Assembly: GCA_016783985.1 (NCBI GenBank)
Contig: JADHVM010000032.1
Span: forward strand, 1 to 8,356
Reading direction: 5' to 3'
Source: Actinomycetota bacterium
Lineage (GTDB): Bacteria > Actinomycetota > Humimicrobiia > Humimicrobiales > Humimicrobiaceae
DNA length: 8,356 nt
The position numbers and the translations under genes were made by a program. Within the stretch, counting starts at the first letter, position 1; every line of letters starts with the position of its first letter. The notes below the pieces were generated by a model. That model did no database searches, was not told the origin of the DNA, and saw nothing but the letters and a program-made list of their open reading frames with translations. Positions 1 through 6,393 of this stretch are shown piece after piece.

Positions 1-364
1 TAGCTTCACAACTAACTACTATATATTTAGGATTATCAATACTATCAAAAATATCATAGTTTAAATAATTAATACTACAGTAGCCTCTATCTTTATAATT
101 CTTATTAAAGTATTCATAAATAACATCACTGAAATTTTCGTTTAAAACATTAATGCCCAAATTTTCTGCAGCTTCAATATCTACACTTTTTGTGGCCTCT
201 TCTGCAGCTATCATGCATGCTTTGTTTATTTCCTCCTTATAAGTTAATGCTCTCCCAATATCCACTATCATACCTAGTAACAGAATAAAAACAGGAAGTA
301 AAACTGCAATAATTACTAGTACTGAACCTTTATTTAACTTAGCATCAAAATTCAACTTTTCCAC
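1..364 (-). CDS. TadG-like Tad-domain pilus assembly protein (partial, C-terminus off the left edge)
   Basis: The first 121 codons of a minus-strand gene that leaves the window at its left end. A short charged N-terminus (EKLNFDAKLNKGS) leads into one hydrophobic segment at about residues 14-34, ending in IVDIGRAL. That matches the N-terminal Tad domain of TadG-type proteins, which typically read G-S-V, hydrophobic stretch, P, hydrophobic stretch, then VDxGR. The Glu expected five residues after a pilin-like cleavage Gly is absent (G13, then S-V-L-V-I), so it need not be processed as a pseudopilin. The visible remainder is an extracytoplasmic region with one Cys near residue 99. The start is GTG at 362-364, with GGTGGT seven bases upstream; it overlaps the end of the repeat-protein gene by 20 bases, suggesting translational coupling. 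TadG proteins are thought to be minor components or anchors of the Tad pilus. The family call is good; the exact role and total length cannot be seen. Confidence 0.8.
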   Translation of the reverse strand, partial: MEKLNFDAKLNKGSVLVIIAVLLPVFILLLGMIVDIGRALTYKEEINKACMIAAEEATKSVDIEAAENLGINVLNENFSDVIYEYFNKNYKDRGYCSINYLNYDIFDSIDNPKYIVVSCEA

Positions 365-1595
365 AATAATTACCACCCAACCATGTATTTGCATTGGAAC
401 TACTACCATTTGAGCTTATATTTATAGATCTATAGCCATTAATTGGATTACTAAAATAAATATGAGCACTTTCTCCGCTCTGAGCATAAAGATATATATG
501 AAGGATGCTATCTTCACCACCACTATAATTAAATTTTATTATAGTATCTATACTTCCTTTTGCAGAAGCAGGGACTGAATCATTATAAATTATTACTTTA
601 TCAATCCCATTATTTTCAAACCTACATACATTCTCGTAAATATAAATAGAATTAATTTTTTTTTCTTCTTCACCTGGAGAAATTTCACTATTATCAAGAC
701 TCCAGGTAACTTTAAGTTCCATATTGCATTCTTCACCCATAGTATTCTTATGCCACTTAGTGAATACATATTTTGGACTTTTTTCTACAACTACTTCACC
801 ATGAAGAGGTGGTACATAATAACCATCCCGAACAAATATCTTTTTATGTTCATAGTAACTAGTGTCTACCCATTCTTTGACAATATATTCCTCCCAGTAT
901 CCCCTTTCTACTTTATAAGACGTATCTACCCAATATTTTCCCACTTTTGTTTCCCAATGAGAGTTATCAACAACTTTGTATGCAGTATAAGGTTGCCAAT
1001 ATCCTGAATTAATCCAAACATTGTAATATTCTCTATATGTTATTAGTTTACTTCTAAATACCCATTTTTCAGCATAAATCCTACCACCCCTATAAGGCTT
1101 ATAATTTATAACCCATTTTTCTGCCCAATAAATATTTCCCTTATAACTTACTCTTTTAAGACCAGCTGGTTTTGCGGCAAAAGCATAAACATCCCAACCA
1201 TATTGATTTGTCCCAATAATAACAGTAAAATAAGTTGGTACCCAAATTGTTACATCCCTATATCTCCTTTCGTAATGAGAAGTATTGACATATCTATATG
1301 CTGTATAAGGAACAATTGTTTTGGATGGAACCCATACAGAATATTGGCCTACTTTCCAGTATCCTTGTTTAATAATATAAGAAGTATCAACCCATTTATT
1401 TCTTTTTACTTCCTTGTAATACCCATCTTTTACAAGAATTTTTTTATACTCCCAATGCGAATTATCAACCCAGATCATTTCATCTTCAGTAATTTCCACT
1501 TTAAGCCAGTTCTCGCTAAACAACTCGCATGGAGAAATAATAACAATTAAAAAAAATATAACTAAAAATAAATTAACTTTTAAAACCTTCTTCAT
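345..1595 (-). CDS. Secreted W/Y-rich WVDTS-repeat protein, candidate pilus-associated surface protein
   Basis: A 416-residue protein I cannot place in a named family. Residues 1-28 look like a signal peptide: KK/K n-region, a strong hydrophobic core at about 9-20, possible cleavage near LFS-EN. C23 follows Pro, which is a poor lipobox. Residues 42-260 hold repeats built on W-V-D-[TN]-S-[HY] and G-Y-[WY]; W plus Y make up about 22% of this part (16 W, 33 Y). Paired modules occur in mirror order: WVDNSHWEYKKILVKDGYY at 42-60 against WVDTSYYEHKKIFVRDGYY at 242-260; WVDTSYIIKQGYW at 68-80 against WVDTSYKVERGYW at 222-234; a PYTAY...SH[YW]E module at 96-109 against 202-215; and IYWAEKWV at 155-162 against IYAEKWV at 173-179. 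Residues 280-416 form a different, probably beta-rich domain with Cys at 290, 324 and 411 and a Ser/Asn-rich end. ATG start with AGGTGGT five bases upstream. It lies between tadE and a TadG-like gene, so a role in or on the Tad pilus (adhesin, tip or wall contact) is inferred, not shown. Confidence 0.85.
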   Translation of the reverse strand: MKKVLKVNLFLVIFFLIVIISPCELFSENWLKVEITEDEMIWVDNSHWEYKKILVKDGYYKEVKRNKWVDTSYIIKQGYWKVGQYSVWVPSKTIVPYTAYRYVNTSHYERRYRDVTIWVPTYFTVIIGTNQYGWDVYAFAAKPAGLKRVSYKGNIYWAEKWVINYKPYRGGRIYAEKWVFRSKLITYREYYNVWINSGYWQPYTAYKVVDNSHWETKVGKYWVDTSYKVERGYWEEYIVKEWVDTSYYEHKKIFVRDGYYVPPLHGEVVVEKSPKYVFTKWHKNTMGEECNMELKVTWSLDNSEISPGEEEKKINSIYIYENVCRFENNGIDKVIIYNDSVPASAKGSIDTIIKFNYSGGEDSILHIYLYAQSGESAHIYFSNPINGYRSINISSNGSSSNANTWLGGNYCGKVEF

Positions 1596-1600
1596 AATTT

Positions 1601-1607
1601 ACCACCT
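1601..1607 (-). promoter_or_regulatory. Ribosome binding site of the repeat-protein gene
   Basis: AGGTGGT on the minus strand, five bases before the ATG at 1593-1595. The same GGTGGTAA form occurs before the overlapping GTG start of the TadG-like gene, supporting both starts. Confidence 0.7.
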
Positions 1608-1646
1608 ATATTTATATATATTAAAAAACTTATTTCATAAAAAATA

Positions 1647-1677
1647 TTTCAGTCTTATATAATTAAAATCACTGAAA
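1647..1677 (-). terminator. Hairpin with U-rich tail upstream of the repeat-protein gene (possible weak terminator or attenuator)
   Basis: A perfect 7-bp inverted repeat (TTTCAGT / ACTGAAA) with a 17-base AT-rich loop, followed on the minus strand by TATTTTTT. It lies about 50 bases before the repeat-protein start and about 200 bases past the tadE stop. The stem is short and the loop long, so termination would be partial at best. It could separate the main tad operon from the last two genes, or act in their leader. Confidence 0.35.
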
Positions 1678-1795
1678 AATAATATAAAAATATATATAAT
1701 AACAAAAAAAATATAACTCCAAGATAAATAATATAAACAATATTTTCTTTATTAACATTTTATAAATTAATACTTTAAGTTAATACTAAAATTTA

Positions 1796-1821
1796 ATAGA
1801 TTGATAAAAATTTAATCTATC
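1796..1821 (-). terminator. AT-rich hairpin downstream of tadE (weak terminator candidate)
   Basis: ATAGATT and AATCTAT form a 7-bp stem, plus one G-U pair, around an 11-base loop. The minus-strand sequence after it is T-rich but broken by A residues (TAAATTTTAG). It lies about 50 bases past the tadE stop. The surrounding spacer (1596-1873) is almost entirely A and T, holds no convincing gene, and contains only weak promoter-like matches, so I name no promoter there. Confidence 0.3.
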
Positions 1822-1873
1822 TTCTTACATCCATTTTTTGGAAAAATATCCTTCTTCAATAATTGCTATTACA

Positions 1874-2293
1874 CTATTCTTTTTCTTCTATTCTCATTAC
1901 ACTAATTCCACTAATATCAATAGTGTCACTATCATAAAAAGGTAAAATCTTCGCAAAAAAAACTGGAATTGAGTATATCACTTCCACACTAACCGTATCT
2001 CCTGGATTAGTACCTTGAATATTAATATTACCCTTAAGTCTTTCATTAAAATTCCATCCAGGTAAAGTTGATGAAGCATAATTTTCAATTGAATCCAATG
2101 CTTCACTCAAAGGATCATCTGCTAGGGTTGCTGTTCTTGCACCTTCGTAAGATGCTGAATTTACTGCAATTTTTGCATTGAATATAAAGCCAAATTGAAC
2201 TATTCCAGCTAGGAGCAATAGAAGTATCGGCATTACTAGAGCTAACTCAAGTAAAACATTCCCATTTTTTAAGTGAATTCTATCCTTAATCAT
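1874..2293 (-). CDS. tadE: TadE-like minor pilin (pseudopilin)
   Basis: A 139-residue protein with the TadE layout. A short basic leader (MIKDRIHLKNG) ends at G11, followed by N-V-L-L-E16 with Glu at +5 of the mature protein, the hallmark of substrates of the Tad prepilin peptidase. A hydrophobic helix at about 13-38 contains ELALVMP, a typical TadE signature. Residues 46-60 (SASYEGARTATLADD) match the conserved A-x-x-E-x-A-R region of the family. The C-terminal half is an extracytoplasmic, probably beta-rich domain. TadE proteins are minor pilins needed for assembly or adhesion in studied Tad systems. The ATG at 2291-2293 is the only possible start, since a TAA lies directly upstream in frame, yet no Shine-Dalgarno sequence precedes it; translation may be weak or coupled. 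It is separated from the flp gene by 170 bases containing a hairpin. Confidence 0.88.
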   Translation of the reverse strand: MIKDRIHLKNGNVLLELALVMPILLLLLAGIVQFGFIFNAKIAVNSASYEGARTATLADDPLSEALDSIENYASSTLPGWNFNERLKGNINIQGTNPGDTVSVEVIYSIPVFFAKILPFYDSDTIDISGISVMRIEEKE

Positions 2294-2387
2294 TTATTAT
2301 ATAATTAATTATTAATTCAAATTTAATAAATTTAACTCAATTGCATTTCAGATCACAAGACTAAAAAAATAATCTTATTAAACAATC

Positions 2388-2409
2388 TTAATTGAAGAAC
2401 CTCAATTAA
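2388..2409 (-). terminator. Perfect 8-bp hairpin between flp and tadE (partial terminator or mRNA-stabilising stem)
   Basis: TTAATTGA and TCAATTAA form a perfect 8-bp stem with a 6-base loop, located 55-76 bases after the pilin stop codon. The nearest T-run (seven Ts) lies about 20 bases further along the minus strand, so it is not a classical intrinsic terminator. A stem here could protect the 3' end of an abundant pilin transcript or reduce read-through into tadE. The stem is seen directly; its function is inferred. Confidence 0.45.
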
Positions 2410-2463
2410 TATTTTGTATTTAGTGATATATAGCAAATATTTACCTGGTTACTAAAGCGATAT

Positions 2464-2634
2464 CTATAAACTATCCACAATTGATTGAAATACTGATTGA
2501 AGTTTACCTCCAAGTGCTGTTACCACTGCTATACAAACTATAACCACTAGAGCAATATAAAGAGCTATCTCTATAAGAGTGGCTCCTTTAGCTTTTATAA
2601 AAGTTTTCATTACCATTTTTTTAAAAAAATTCAT
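2464..2634 (-). CDS. flp: Flp-type major pilin prepilin (56 residues)
   Basis: A small gene encoding a classic Flp prepilin. The basic leader of 17 residues (MNFFKKMVMKTFIKAKG) is followed by A-T-L-I-E22 and a long hydrophobic helix (about residues 20-42), ending in LGGKLQSVFQSIVDSL. Cleavage by a TadV/CpaA-type peptidase is expected after G17, giving a mature pilin of about 39 residues with the conserved Glu at +5. The next residue, usually Tyr in Flp pilins (E-Y), is Ile here, with a Tyr three positions after the Glu (Y26... at E-I-A-L-Y). C34 lies in the helix. The ATG has a perfect AGGAGG six bases upstream, the strongest ribosome site in the window and fitting for the main structural subunit. 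The 84-base gap to tadC leaves room for its own promoter; a TATCAT at 2674-2679 resembles a -10 box but lacks a convincing -35. It is the likely fibre subunit of the machine encoded upstream. Confidence 0.92.
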   Translation of the reverse strand: MNFFKKMVMKTFIKAKGATLIEIALYIALVVIVCIAVVTALGGKLQSVFQSIVDSL

Positions 2635-2640
2635 TACTTA

Positions 2641-2646
2641 CCTCCT
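2641..2646 (-). promoter_or_regulatory. Strong AGGAGG ribosome binding site of flp
   Basis: A perfect AGGAGG six bases before the ATG at 2632-2634. It decides the start of this short gene and contrasts with the weak or absent sites of several neighbouring genes, fitting high pilin output. Confidence 0.8.
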
Positions 2647-2718
2647 CACCTTTTACTAAAATTTACGATTTTAATGATAATAATATTACAAATCTCTATA
2701 ACTCTACTTTCCATTGCA

Positions 2719-3555
2719 TTATAATAACACTTTCAACTGAGGTATAACTGGCAATAATAGTAATAAAAGCATTGGAATAAATATAAAAATAAATATTATC
2801 AGAATCAAATTCCCTTCTAATTTCTCTGCTTTCATTTTTAATAAATCCCTCTGATTGTTCCTAATAGTTCTCGACAAATCCTTAAGAACATCCTTAATAG
2901 GATTTCCTATAATATCAGATTGAACTAAAACTTTTACTATACTTTTAAAATCATCACAAAAAGAGAGTCTAGCAATACTATAATAAGCTTCTTTTTTACT
3001 ATAGCCTTCAAATACTTTTACCTGTAATACTTTAAAGAGACTACCAACTTCACTACTATAGTTATTAGCAATATAAGTTACAGCCTCATCTAAACTTAAT
3101 CCAGCTTTAATTAAAGAAGACAATATATCAACTATATCCGGAAGCTCGCCTCTTATTTTCGAACTTATATTGTTTATTTTGCCTTTAATAATTTCTAGAG
3201 GTAAAAAATATAATATCACTGCAGTAATAAGAGAATAAATGATAAAATTTTTTCCTAATAAAAATCCAGTAAACACAAAAATAATTAAAAAACTAATTGC
3301 AAGTATTATCCTTAGAAGAAATAAGCCTTCGATAGACTTTATTTCTACTTTAAAAATTTTTATACTTCCCCATTCTTCAATTAAAAATCTCAAATCATCA
3401 TATATCCTTTTACTGCGCTTTTTTACATTAAAACCATTTCTATGTTTCTCTAATCTTTTAAGTATTTCTTTTAGATTAGAAGAATTAATACTTGTGAAGG
3501 TTAAAAAAATAAAAACTGTCATTAAAATAGATATTGATATAATAATTATTTTCAT
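2719..3555 (-). CDS. tadC: Tad pilus inner-membrane platform protein TadC
   Basis: A 278-residue membrane protein with a GspF-type (T2SSF) domain at about 135-265. It begins with a hydrophobic segment (2-22), has a paired hydrophobic region at about 79-120, then the cytoplasmic domain starting GELPDIVDILSSLIKAGLSL, which closely matches TadB/TadC and GspF proteins (L-P-D, then A-G-L-S-L-D-E-A). A helix with conserved A-E-K-L leads into the last membrane segment (about 249-270). TadC pairs with TadB to form the platform on which TadA acts and through which Flp subunits are assembled. The ATG overlaps the TadB stop in an ATGA arrangement, so the two are probably translationally coupled and made in similar amounts. 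The assignment as TadC rather than TadB rests on gene order (TadA-TadB-TadC). Confidence 0.9.
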   Translation of the reverse strand: MKIIIISISILMTVFIFLTFTSINSSNLKEILKRLEKHRNGFNVKKRSKRIYDDLRFLIEEWGSIKIFKVEIKSIEGLFLLRIILAISFLIIFVFTGFLLGKNFIIYSLITAVILYFLPLEIIKGKINNISSKIRGELPDIVDILSSLIKAGLSLDEAVTYIANNYSSEVGSLFKVLQVKVFEGYSKKEAYYSIARLSFCDDFKSIVKVLVQSDIIGNPIKDVLKDLSRTIRNNQRDLLKMKAEKLEGNLILIIFIFIFIPMLLLLLLPVIPQLKVLL

Positions 3556-4436
3556 TTTAATGCCCTACTTCTCTCAGAAAAATTTACAATTCTGTTTATT
3601 AAGAAAAAACCAATTCCATAGCTTACAACTGCATACGATAAAAATAATAATCCAATACTAGAAAAAAGTATTTCTACAAAGTTTTTGTTAATTAGAGCAA
3701 TAATAATAATAGATACCAGAGGTATAAACATTATTATATAAGAAGTATATTTAGGTCCGGAACTTAATACCTTTATATAATTTTCTATATTTCTTCTTTC
3801 CCTAATATATTCAATTTGGTCTTTTAAAAATTCTATTAAATTAATTCCTTTATCATTTGCTACTATAAAACCTATGAGCACAACTTCTATAATAAGACTT
3901 TTATTTCTATTTATCATATTCCATAACGCTTGATTAAGTAATAACCCTCTCTTTGTATCGCCTAATACAATTTCAAATTCCCTAGCTAGTGGGTATTCTG
4001 CATCCCCTAATGTTTTCTCTAAACTCACTAGAATATTTGGATTACCATATAAATTGCCTACTAAATCGAGTAAAAACTGCTCTAGTTGATTCTCCTTTTT
4101 TGCATTTTCTTTTCTACTTCTTAAATCAATAAAAATAAATGTTAGAAAAACAGCAATAATAGAAAGCAATATTGAAATAAAAATCCCTACCCTTAATAAG
4201 AGCCCAAATATTAATGGAAGTAAAGATATTGTAAAAATTACAATTATAAATTCCTTAATATCTAAATTTATATTATTTTTCTTTAGCCAAGTATCGGCCT
4301 TTTCTATAATTCCTATCTTTTTATTTTTTTTACTAATAGAATAATTACTTGATCTAAGAAATCTTTTTATAATATTTCTCTTCTTCTCTATCACATGCAG
4401 TGCTATTGCACCAAATAAATATAAAAACCCAATCAC
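3552..4436 (-). CDS. tadB: Tad pilus inner-membrane platform protein TadB (true start probably ATT at 4469)
   Basis: From the GTG at 4434-4436 this is a 294-residue protein: a short hydrophobic N-terminus, a basic stretch (18-48), two hydrophobic segments (about 62-105), a T2SSF-type cytoplasmic domain (about 115-230, including FLLDLVGNLYGNPNILVSLE), and two C-terminal membrane segments (about 230-250 and 256-281). With TadC it forms the platform for pilin extrusion. The GTG has no ribosome site and would cut the first membrane helix short. The frame stays open upstream to ATT at 4467-4469, seven bases after GAGGTG; starting there adds 11 residues (M-KISIIISLFF) and makes a full first helix resembling the start of TadC (MKIIIISIS). 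That longer form would be 305 residues and overlap tadA by 16 bases. The family call is firm; the start is uncertain. Confidence 0.88.
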   Translation of the reverse strand: MIGFLYLFGAIALHVIEKKRNIIKRFLRSSNYSISKKNKKIGIIEKADTWLKKNNINLDIKEFIIVIFTISLLPLIFGLLLRVGIFISILLSIIAVFLTFIFIDLRSRKENAKKENQLEQFLLDLVGNLYGNPNILVSLEKTLGDAEYPLAREFEIVLGDTKRGLLLNQALWNMINRNKSLIIEVVLIGFIVANDKGINLIEFLKDQIEYIRERRNIENYIKVLSSGPKYTSYIIMFIPLVSIIIIALINKNFVEILFSSIGLLFLSYAVVSYGIGFFLINRIVNFSERSRALK

Positions 4437-4453
4437 AAAGAATAATGAAATTA

Positions 4454-5641
4454 TTATAGATATTTTAATTTGTAATCACCTCTCTCATCTAAATCATTAT
4501 CAACTAACAATACCTCTTTAATTTTTCTTTTAATTACATTAAAATCTTTATCCTTTTCAAACTCTAAAAATAAAACTACATCAATAGCTCGGGAGATAAT
4601 TTTCTTTATAACCTGACTACTAATATTAGGTTTATATTCTAAGGCTAGTATTTCTAACCTTAATAGAGAATCATATGCAGAATCAGCGTGAATAGTACTA
4701 AAACTACCTCTATGCCCTGTATTCAAGGCTGATAACATCTGGTATGCTGCCATATAGTTTCTAACTTCTCCAACTATTATTCTATCAGCTTTCATTCTTA
4801 AAGTTTCAAAAACAAGCTTATCTTGATTAATTTCATTATCAACTTCCCTTGATTTAGGCCTAGTAGTTAACATCCGGACATATGGATATTTATGTAATTT
4901 AATTTCTGGAACATCCTGTATAATATTTATAAACTCATTTTTAGGTATTAGCTTAGCCATAGTATTAAGAAGAGTAGTCTTTCCAGATCCCATAGAACCA
5001 GCTATTAATATATTTTTTTTACTTTTTATAAAATCTTTTAAAACCTTAAAAATTTTTAAATCAAACATTCCCAATTTAATTAAATCTTCCAGCTCAAAAT
5101 CCAAGCAGTTAAAAACTCTTATACAAATATAAATTTTATCTGAAACAGGTGGTATAACTATAGAACATCTGCTTCCATCATACAGCTCGGTATTTAGAAA
5201 GGGCATTCTTTGGTCAACAGTCTTACCCGAACCGTTTTTAATACGATCCACAATTAATTTAACCTCATCTATGCTATTGAAAACCTCACCTAAATATTCT
5301 TTTTTACCATTTTTTATAATCACCATTTCCTTGTTTTGAATAAAAATGTCAGTAACTTCTTGATCCTTTAAATATTGCTCTAATAGTCCAAGCCCAAATA
5401 TTTCACAAAGTGTTCTTTCTATTAAATTATCATTAATCTCATACTCTATATACGGATATTTACTAGCAATTTCATTGCTAATCATTAAAAATAACCGATC
5501 CTTAAAATCATCTCTACTCGTGAATTCTGTACTCAAAAGAGTACTATCTTTCTTTATTTTATTCTTAACTATACTAATAATTTCTTTTTCCTGCTGTTTA
5601 TTTAAAAACTGTTCTTTAAATAGTCTATCTCTTAACCCCAA
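4454..5641 (-). CDS. tadA: Tad pilus assembly ATPase TadA/CpaF
   Basis: A 395-residue PilT/VirB11-like secretion ATPase of the CpaF family that hydrolyses ATP at the cytoplasmic face to drive Flp pilus assembly. The N-terminal domain (about 1-180) includes the CpaF-like YLKDQEVTDIFIQ (90-102) and the VDQRMPFLNTELYDGSR region (142-158). The motor domain holds the Walker A motif GSMGSGKTT (215-223), an Asp-box-like IIQDVPEIKL (240-249), the Walker B-region IIVGEVR (288-294), and the His-box ALNTGHRGSFSTIHADSA (305-322). All catalytic elements are present, so it should be active. The start is TTG at 5639-5641, with AAGGAG six bases upstream overlapping the previous stop codon; the ATG four bases earlier is out of frame and stops after six codons. 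It lies 11 bases downstream of the ParA-like gene, in the standard order tadZ-tadA-tadB-tadC. Confidence 0.96.
   Translation of the reverse strand: MGLRDRLFKEQFLNKQQEKEIISIVKNKIKKDSTLLSTEFTSRDDFKDRLFLMISNEIASKYPYIEYEINDNLIERTLCEIFGLGLLEQYLKDQEVTDIFIQNKEMVIIKNGKKEYLGEVFNSIDEVKLIVDRIKNGSGKTVDQRMPFLNTELYDGSRCSIVIPPVSDKIYICIRVFNCLDFELEDLIKLGMFDLKIFKVLKDFIKSKKNILIAGSMGSGKTTLLNTMAKLIPKNEFINIIQDVPEIKLHKYPYVRMLTTRPKSREVDNEINQDKLVFETLRMKADRIIVGEVRNYMAAYQMLSALNTGHRGSFSTIHADSAYDSLLRLEILALEYKPNISSQVIKKIISRAIDVVLFLEFEKDKDFNVIKRKIKEVLLVDNDLDERGDYKLKYL
4467..4482 (-). promoter_or_regulatory. GAGGTG ribosome site and candidate ATT start codon of tadB
   Basis: GAGGTG (4477-4482) inside the last codons of tadA, seven bases before an in-frame ATT (4467-4469). 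No ATG, GTG or TTG lies at a suitable distance, and the later GTG at 4436 lacks any ribosome site. This points to an unusual ATT start, as known for infC in other bacteria. Confidence 0.5.
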
Positions 5642-5647
5642 TCATAT

Positions 5648-5653
5648 CTCCTT
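5648..5653 (-). promoter_or_regulatory. AAGGAG ribosome site that fixes the TTG start of tadA
   Basis: AAGGAG six bases before TTG at 5639-5641. The nearby ATG (5643-5645) is only two bases from this site and leads to a stop after six codons, so TTG is the better start. Confidence 0.7.
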
Positions 5654-6393
5654 TAAATTAAATAACTACTTATAGCTTTACTCACTTGCCTAAAAAATTT
5701 TGTTCTAAAAATTTTTTCCCTATTAAATAAAAAATTAGTTTTATTAAATCCACTATCCATGGAAATAAAAATCTCAATTGGAAGTTCAATAATCTTTGCA
5801 ATATCCCATATCTTATAAAAATCTAAAAATTTCTTTTTATTTATAATTACTTTCATCTTAGATTTTGATATAGAAAATTTGTCTACAAGAAATTTAAATA
5901 AACTTGAAATCCTAGATATACTTTCTAAGGAATAGTCTGTTACAATGAAAATTAAATCAGAAAATCTTAAGGCATCAAGAATAATACCATTAATAGTAGT
6001 CTGAGTATCTATAATAATAAACTTATAATCTCTGTAGATATAATCAAATAAAATATTTATAGCCTCAGTCTTTATACTCTCAGCGACCAGTGGATTTGAT
6101 ATTCCATTCAAAACATCCAGATTTTTATATATATTTTTAACATATCTACTATATTTTTGAGGAAATCTCAAAGCAAGTTCCAGGGATTTATCTTCTTCTA
6201 TATCAAAAATAGTCTTAAAATCACCAGGAGAGCTATCTAATTCTAGAAGCAGAGTTCTATACTTTGTTTTTTGGGCATAAAACATAGACATCGCTATAGC
6301 AATTGATGTTTTACCGACTCCACCCTTATTAGAAATTACCATCAATACACTACTTTTATTTTTTAAACTAGTACATGCTTCTTTGTAAATCAT
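5653..6393 (-). CDS. tadZ: TadZ-like ParA/MinD-family ATPase with intact P-loop
   Basis: A 246-residue P-loop protein of the ParA/MinD superfamily. It shows the deviant Walker A motif NKGGVGKTS (22-30) with both lysines, the Walker A' segment LLLELDSSPGD (D53), and the Walker B region FIIIDTQT (D129). It has almost no N-terminal extension (about 18 residues before the core) and no receiver-like domain. Its position between cpaB/rcpC and tadA is that of tadZ in known tad loci, where TadZ helps place the pilus machine at a cell pole or site. ParA-type plasmid partition is less likely, since there is no parB or partition site nearby. The ATG overlaps the cpaB stop as ATGA. It differs from the ParA-like protein two genes upstream, which lacks the P-loop lysine. 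Confidence 0.85.
   Translation of the reverse strand: MIYKEACTSLKNKSSVLMVISNKGGVGKTSIAIAMSMFYAQKTKYRTLLLELDSSPGDFKTIFDIEEDKSLELALRFPQKYSRYVKNIYKNLDVLNGISNPLVAESIKTEAINILFDYIYRDYKFIIIDTQTTINGIILDALRFSDLIFIVTDYSLESISRISSLFKFLVDKFSISKSKMKVIINKKKFLDFYKIWDIAKIIELPIEIFISMDSGFNKTNFLFNREKIFRTKFFRQVSKAISSYLI

Noticed and set aside
750..1007. Plus-strand 85-codon open frame inside the repeat-protein gene
   Set aside because: It is antisense to a well-supported secreted protein; its composition mirrors the W/Y-rich repeats and it has no ribosome site or family resemblance.
1203..1550. Plus-strand 115-codon open frame inside the repeat-protein gene
   Set aside because: Antisense shadow of the first repeat block; Ile/Asn/Phe-rich with no recognisable domain.
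345..1595. Lipoprotein reading of the repeat protein (Cys at residue 23)
   Set aside because: The residues before the Cys are I-S-P, and Pro at -1 does not fit a lipobox; an ordinary signal peptide fits better.
3239..3661. Plus-strand 140-codon open frame across tadC/tadB
   Set aside because: Antisense to two clear platform-protein genes; an AT-rich chance frame.
5475..5675. Plus-strand 66-codon open frame opposite the tadA start
   Set aside because: Antisense to the tadA N-terminus and its ribosome site; no independent support.
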